Assembly (NCBI GenBank): GCA_021796155.1
Contig: JAJYOO010000096.1
Location: 1-7,788, forward strand
Direction of reading: 5' to 3'
Origin: Chloroflexota bacterium
GTDB taxonomy: Bacteria > Chloroflexota > Anaerolineae > Anaerolineales > Villigracilaceae
DNA: 7,788 bases
Shown here: in pieces, positions 5,769-7,788 of the stretch
Position numbering within the stretch: the first letter of the stretch is position 1
Layout: every line of letters starts with the position of its first letter
The notes under the pieces: model-generated
The model's input: only the letters and a program-made list of their open reading frames with translations
Database searches by the model: none
What the model was told of the DNA's origin: nothing
Translations under genes and position numbers: made by a program

Positions 5769-6200
5769 TTAATTGGCTTCATTATCTTTGCCCTGACTGG
5801 CGAATCTTCGAGCGGCGATGTCATAAGCTTCGGCAAGCAGGGCGCGTATTTTTTCAAAGGTTTTTTCACTCGGCGAGAGCACGCAGATGAAATGATATTG
5901 CGCGTATTCGGGATGAGGCATGATTACATCTAGAATGGTAAAATCGTAACCTTTGATGTTGACTCCATCTGTGCCAAATAGCGACTTAAACGTCTGTTTG
6001 CTAACGCCAATATTCAGGCGAAATACTCCCAGACGATTCAAATTCGATATGTGGTCGTAATCATAGTCCGATGAGATGAGCGTCGCAAAAGAAAGCTTCC
6101 GATCAGCGCCATAGAAAAACATGTCATAACCATAGGCTTTAATCGTCTCGACTTTGGTGAATGTTTTCATAATGTAATCTGTTACTTCTGATTCATTCAT
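5769..6200 (-). CDS. DUF6194 family protein
   Basis: 143 aa, near full length for this family of unknown function. Landmarks: MFFYGADRKLSFATLISSD (27-45), YDHISNLNRLGVFRLNIGVS (48-67), TFKSLFG (69-75), YDFTILDVIMPHPEYAQYHF (85-104), and ICVLSPSEKTFEKIRALLAEAY (105-126). The fold resembles the YjbR/MmcQ-type mixed alpha/beta proteins to my eye, but no catalytic residues can be assigned. ATG 6200 is supported by AGGAG (6212-6208) seven bases upstream; a second ATG four bases downstream is in another frame. It is the first of three closely spaced minus-strand genes (DUF6194, DUF1905, methyltransferase). Its gene neighbourhood gives no functional hint. Confidence 0.85.
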   Translation of the reverse strand: MNESEVTDYIMKTFTKVETIKAYGYDMFFYGADRKLSFATLISSDYDYDHISNLNRLGVFRLNIGVSKQTFKSLFGTDGVNIKGYDFTILDVIMPHPEYAQYHFICVLSPSEKTFEKIRALLAEAYDIAARRFASQGKDNEAN

Positions 6201-6274
6201 AAAGAAGCTCCTATACCAATAAGTAGCCGTCTATTGTTCAGCCGCTTGGCTCTGTGCAGTATTAGGCTTCCAGT

Positions 6275-6368
6275 ATATAACACTTCATGGGAGAGCACCG
6301 CCGCCTTGACGTCTGACCGAAGGCCGGGTCGGCGCGGGTGGGGCCGAGAATTTTCTTCCCCGCTAAAT
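6275..6368 (-). other. GC-rich structured spacer, possible decayed attC site
   Basis: The 181-bp gap 6201-6381 holds a GC-rich island between AT-rich genes. On the plus strand, arms CACCGCCGCC and GGCGCGGGTG (about 6291-6340) pair over 8 of 10 positions around a smaller GAC/GTC plus GACC/GGTC stem. Flanking it are ATATAAC (6275-6281) and GCTAAAT (6362-6368), each one mismatch from the integron core consensus RYYYAAC/GTTRRRY. The right flank lies just 13 bp after the DUF1697 stop, where a cassette attC would be. The evidence is weak: both core boxes are imperfect and the spacers irregular. It could equally be a structured terminator for the DUF1697 gene. The remaining 6201-6274 holds only the AGGAG site and a short AGCC/GGCT hairpin at 6240-6251. 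Confidence 0.3.
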
Positions 6369-6381
6369 CAGAATGAAGCTA

Positions 6382-6927
6382 TTAATGCATTCGATCTACT
6401 TTTTCTATTCCTGACAAATATCTAGCAGTGTTGACATTTCTTATTGTCATAAACTTATAAGCTTTACTTCCAATAATTTTACTATATTGACTTTTAAATA
6501 CATTTTCTCTCTGTACATTCATTATTACAGCGCCTCTTACATATTTCATCTTAACGAATTCCTTCTTAATTGGAAGTTCGTTTATCAGCCTTGGGTGATC
6601 AATTTCGTGAAATAAAAAGGCGACATCGGTCCTTTGTTCATCATTATTTTTCCATTCATCTGGGATTGCTTTTCCAATTTCTTTCATTTCATTTATTGTT
6701 TTTACGAGAAACTGTATATGCGTTTTGAACAGAACATGGAGTGCTTTTTCGACTTCTTTACTGATGGTTGATTTTGCCTTGGAAGTAGTAAATATTACAT
6801 TTCCAGAGTTTATATATATTTCTACGCTGGCATATCCTAATGCTTTAAAGGTTTCTTCAAGTGATTTTTTATTAATCCGATTGGCTTTCCCTACGTTGAT
6901 TTTTCTTAGAAGGACTACGTATTTCAT
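6382..6927 (-). CDS. DUF1697 domain protein
   Basis: 181 aa from ATG 6927-6925. A GTG at 6951 is also in frame, but MKYVVLLRKINVG is the usual family start and AAAGGA (6944-6939) precedes ATG 6927 by 11 bases. The DUF1697 landmarks are LLRKINVGKANRI (6-18), LEETFKALGYASVEIYINSGNVIF (23-46), a lysine-rich middle, and DVAFLF (101-106); the C-terminal YSKIIGSKAYKFMTIRNVNT (148-167) matches the family end. The function is unknown. The first motif has K where most members have glycine (LLRGINVGG). The gene is strikingly AT-rich compared with the glycosyltransferase or oxidoreductase, with many AAA/TTT codons, suggesting recent transfer from a low-G+C donor. Confidence 0.88.
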   Translation of the reverse strand: MKYVVLLRKINVGKANRINKKSLEETFKALGYASVEIYINSGNVIFTTSKAKSTISKEVEKALHVLFKTHIQFLVKTINEMKEIGKAIPDEWKNNDEQRTDVAFLFHEIDHPRLINELPIKKEFVKMKYVRGAVIMNVQRENVFKSQYSKIIGSKAYKFMTIRNVNTARYLSGIEKVDRMH

Positions 6928-7038
6928 TTTTTTTCTATTCCTTTCAGCCACCAGCTCTCAATTATCTTTACTTAAAGCATTGTCATTAATGGGCAGACGT
7001 GAACTTGGCTTGGGCGTGGAAAAATGCTTGGAAATGCC

Positions 7039-7623
7039 TTACTTCTGGAGATTCATCTCCTCAATCATTTTTTCGAGTGCGGAAGGATGTTGGCGCTCCT
7101 TCCATGCCTGAATAAGTAACGTTGCGTTTTCCTCCAACGAATTTTCAGAATTTATTTCCAAATCATAAGTTGGTATGCTGTGCACAGTTTCGAGATCTCG
7201 ACGTGCTTCTCCTGGGTGGCGATCTCCACGCTGAATTTCACGTCGTTCCAATTCGGCCAGTGAACATTGTAGACCAACAAAAAACACATCCAGCGCGGAA
7301 ATCAAAGATATCAATTCATACAGCCATGCTTTGGTTTCAATGATATGGTCGAAAATTATATTATTGCCGGCTGTTGCAAGCGCGGGTAGGCACTGATGCA
7401 GGCCTCGAAAAACAAAAGGTCTCATTTGCTCCCAGGAGAACCTGCCGCTTTTGATTTGCTCCGAAGGGAACGCTTTATGTTCGATGAACAGATCAAAAGA
7501 AAAACGAATAAAAGGAATATCGAGTTGTTTTTGCAAGGCGAGCGCCAATGTTGTCTTGCCAGAACTCGACGGACCGTTAATGATGATAATCTTTCCAGGT
7601 GTTATGGATAATCTATTTTGCAT
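7039..7623 (-). CDS. P-loop kinase, chloramphenicol phosphotransferase-like
   Basis: 194 aa. Walker A is GPSSSGKTT (17-25), with K23 and T24. D44 in FSFDLFIE aligns by eye with the catalytic aspartate of chloramphenicol 3-O-phosphotransferase (GVDSLIE). FDHII (91-95) takes the place of that enzyme's IDDVF, VFFVGLQCSLAELERRE (113-129) the place of VLWVGVRC, and RGDRHPGEAR (132-141) its RGDR lid. H148 and YDLEI (153-157) match the VH...YDVEVD end. This family phosphorylates small hydroxylated substrates with ATP; resistance to chloramphenicol is one known role, but many members have unknown substrates. ATG 7623 lacks a ribosome-binding site and begins 16 nt after an attC-like core site, as in integron cassettes. 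The 111-bp gap to the DUF1697 gene shows no attC. Confidence 0.85.
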   Translation of the reverse strand: MQNRLSITPGKIIIINGPSSSGKTTLALALQKQLDIPFIRFSFDLFIEHKAFPSEQIKSGRFSWEQMRPFVFRGLHQCLPALATAGNNIIFDHIIETKAWLYELISLISALDVFFVGLQCSLAELERREIQRGDRHPGEARRDLETVHSIPTYDLEINSENSLEENATLLIQAWKERQHPSALEKMIEEMNLQK

Positions 7624-7639
7624 GAAGTTAAGTATAAAC

Positions 7640-7697
7640 GCCTAACGTGTTGCGCTTGACCCGCGCTCGCAGCGTAGAGTCGAGGCGTTTGTTAAGC
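7640..7697 (-). other. Integron attC-like recombination site
   Basis: This is a 58-bp site. On the minus strand: R'' GCTTAAC (7697-7691), matching RYYYAAC; spacer AAA; L'' CGCCTCGAC (7687-7679); central part with CGCT/AGCG hairpin (7674-7671 and 7667-7664, 3-nt loop); L' GTCAAGCG (7660-7653); spacer AACAC; R' GTTAGGC (7646-7640), matching GTTRRRY with its GTT cleavage triplet. R'' and R' pair at 6 of 7 positions. L'' and L' pair with one extra base, C7685 on this strand (G on the plus strand), which is the extrahelical G that sets attC polarity. That polarity agrees with the minus-strand kinase gene starting 16 nt later. 57-141 bp is the known attC size range. No integrase gene is in view. 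Confidence 0.65.
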
Positions 7698-7717
7698 AAT
7701 TGATTTGAGCGAGTCGG

Positions 7718-7786
7718 TCAACAATCGAATACGAACCAGCAGATTTCGTTTCGCAACCGCTGATCGTCCAGGACAAGATCGCGAAT
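7718..7786 (-). CDS. Possible C-terminal end of an unknown gene at the window edge
   Basis: On the minus strand a frame open from the edge reads IRDLVLDDQRLRNEICWFVFDC and stops at TGA 7720-7718, about 20 bp before the attC-like site. The composition (an amphipathic stretch then an aromatic end) looks protein-like, and the position fits the preceding cassette gene. With only 22 residues it cannot be assigned. A second minus frame ends in TAA inside the R'' box (7695-7693), another common place for cassette stop codons, so the true frame is uncertain. Confidence 0.25.
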   Translation of the reverse strand: MRDLVLDDQRLRNEICWFVFDC

Positions 7787-7788
7787 CG

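Noticed and set aside
6234..6425. Plus-strand open frame of 63 codons across the GC-rich spacer
   Set aside because: It has no ribosome-binding site, overlaps the DUF1697 3' end and has no protein-like motif.
6975..7029. AAGCATT/AATGCTT inverted pair between the kinase and DUF1697 genes, considered as a third attC
   Set aside because: The arms lack GTT/AAC core triplets, the loop is 41 nt with no convincing inner pairing, and a 7-bp match in AT-rich DNA can be chance.
1..7788. CRISPR array, insertion sequence or phage genes
   Set aside because: No regularly spaced direct repeats, transposase, integrase or structural phage motif was seen in any frame.

Overview
The window looks like a chromosomal segment from an anaerobic or facultative bacterium, most plausibly Chloroflexota (Anaerolineae-like). 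This is inference. It rests on the mix of genes (a tungsten aldehyde:ferredoxin oxidoreductase beside a class III aminotransferase, and an MshA-like glycosyltransferase), moderate G+C content with Shine-Dalgarno-led genes, and a dispersed palindromic repeat of a type I associate with such genomes. No ribosomal RNA or marker protein is present to fix the taxonomy.

Left part (1-3607), mostly plus strand. The window opens in the last 44 codons of a class III aminotransferase. After a 142-bp gap with a strong extended -10 promoter and two palindromic TTTGCAAA boxes one helical turn apart comes a complete aldehyde:ferredoxin oxidoreductase (574 aa). A perfect 19-bp hairpin follows, then a minus-strand tRNA-Thr(CGT) with two non-canonical positions. 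A 112-bp palindromic repeat lies directly against the tRNA 5' side. Next is a GT4 glycosyltransferase of the MshA/sucrose-synthase type, whose real start is 2357; the longer open frame starting at 2189 begins inside the repeat.

Right part (3621-7788), all minus strand. In transcription order from the right: a possible gene tail at the window edge; a 58-bp integron attC-like site; a chloramphenicol phosphotransferase-like P-loop kinase starting 16 nt after that site; an AT-rich DUF1697 gene; a GC-rich structured spacer that may be a decayed second attC; a DUF6194 gene; a DUF1905 gene; a SAM-dependent methyltransferase split by one in-frame TAA; and an alpha/beta hydrolase with its own near-consensus promoter.

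How it fits together: the aminotransferase and aldehyde oxidoreductase could act in sequence in amino-acid or amine catabolism (amine to aldehyde to acid, with electrons to ferredoxin), though they seem to have separate promoters. The minus-strand block reads as an accessory strip of small single-domain genes. At least its right end has gene-cassette architecture. No integrase, transposase, CRISPR array or phage gene is visible. I found no clear new multi-gene system; the best leads are the attC-like site, the interrupted methyltransferase and the palindromic operator pair before the oxidoreductase.
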